Notes under the pieces: model-generated
The model's input: the letters and a program-made list of their open reading frames with translations, nothing else
Database searches by the model: none
What the model was told of the DNA's origin: nothing
NCBI GenBank assembly: GCA_900544635.1
Contig: UQVV01000124.1
Span: forward strand, 1-5,775
Source of the DNA: an uncultured Cloacibacillus sp.
GTDB taxonomy: Bacteria > Synergistota > Synergistia > Synergistales > Synergistaceae
Direction: 5' to 3'
DNA length: 5,775 bases
Part shown: piece after piece, positions 5,627-5,775 of the stretch
Layout of the letters: the number at the start of each line of letters is the position of its first letter
Numbering within the stretch: the first letter of the stretch is position 1
Translations under genes and position numbers: made by a program

Positions 5627-5668
5627 CGAAACGCCGCGCTGAGGGAAAATTTCCGGCGCGGCGTTTCG
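5627..5668 (-). terminator. Hairpin between the right-edge DUF362 gene and the dehydrogenase promoter
   Basis: CGAAACGCCGCGC (5627-5639) pairs perfectly over 13 bp with 5656-5668. For the leftward DUF362 gene ending at 5727 it is the natural terminator, but the downstream strand reads CTTGACTTAG, so the U-tract is poor. The stem abuts the -35 of the dehydrogenase promoter with one base between them. Confidence 0.6.
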
Positions 5669-5670
5669 TT

Positions 5671-5685
5671 GGGGAGCAAAGCCCC
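5671..5685. repeat. Small GGGG/CCCC hairpin in the 3' flank of the edge DUF362 gene
   Basis: GGGG (5671-5674) and CCCC (5682-5685) flank AGCAAAG. The stem is only 4 bp and it sits directly beside the larger hairpin at 5627-5668. Together they may form a two-stem 3' end for the DUF362 message. Confidence 0.3.
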
Positions 5686-5726
5686 TTTAGGAGGATGTCC
5701 GCGCGTGCGCGGGAGTGCGCTGGCGT

Positions 5727-5775
5727 TTAGTCGAGCTTCACGAGTTCGTACTTGCGGCTGCCGAGCCCGATCTTC
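5727..5775 (-). CDS. C-terminal end of a second DUF362 gene, cut by the window edge
   Basis: Reading leftward from the edge gives KIGLGSRKYELVKLD followed by TAA (5729-5727). This matches the last 15 residues of the complete DUF362 protein (QIGLGSRKYELVTLD) at 13 positions, and the DNA matches at about 42 of 49 bases. The gene is therefore a close paralogue whose body lies beyond position 5775. It would flank the dehydrogenase-MATE pair on the upstream side, as the complete copy does on the downstream side. Whether it is intact, exported or carries the ferredoxin insert cannot be seen. Confidence 0.8.
   Translation of the reverse strand, partial: KIGLGSRKYELVKLD

Noticed and set aside
1..5775. 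tRNA, rRNA or riboswitch
   Set aside because: Nothing resembling a tRNA T-loop, rRNA core or a conserved riboswitch aptamer was seen on either strand.

Overview
The window comes from a GC-rich bacterium, roughly 60% G+C by eye. It has strong AGGAGG-type ribosome binding sites about 8 nt from each start codon, Sec signal peptides, and many GC-stem intrinsic terminators. AUA is used fairly often for Ile despite the high GC. The gene set is an exported DUF362 protein, a BDH-type iron alcohol dehydrogenase, a MepA-like MATE exporter and an exported Cys-type alpha/beta hydrolase. This would suit a gut anaerobe such as a member of the Synergistota, but the taxon is a guess that cannot be confirmed without a search.

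Layout. An exported alpha/beta hydrolase of the dienelactone-hydrolase type runs rightward (181-1245). A 615-bp convergent intergenic region follows (1246-1860). It holds three degenerate palindromic repeats, a strong rightward terminator, a MITE-like element with terminal inverted repeats and two hairpins (about 1430-1603), and a leftward terminator. All remaining genes read leftward. In order of transcription they are: the last 15 codons of a DUF362 gene at the right edge (5727-5775), an NAD(P)-dependent iron alcohol dehydrogenase (4366-5535), a MATE-family multidrug exporter (2850-4217, GTG start), and a complete exported DUF362 protein (1861-2784).

The most interesting signal is regulatory. 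The leader of the alcohol dehydrogenase gene and the region just upstream of the complete DUF362 gene carry almost the same 25-bp sequence. Each contains a dyad of the form TTAGAG-N4-CT(C/G)TAA sitting between a TTGA-type -35 and a -10, with a 19-bp spacer in both. A long spacer filled by a dyad is the classic architecture of promoters activated by MerR-family regulators. At the DUF362 gene the -35 box contains the MATE stop codon. No MerR gene lies in the window. The working model is a regulon controlled by an off-window MerR-type protein that couples a dehydrogenase (possibly aldehyde-scavenging), an efflux pump and exported DUF362 protein(s).
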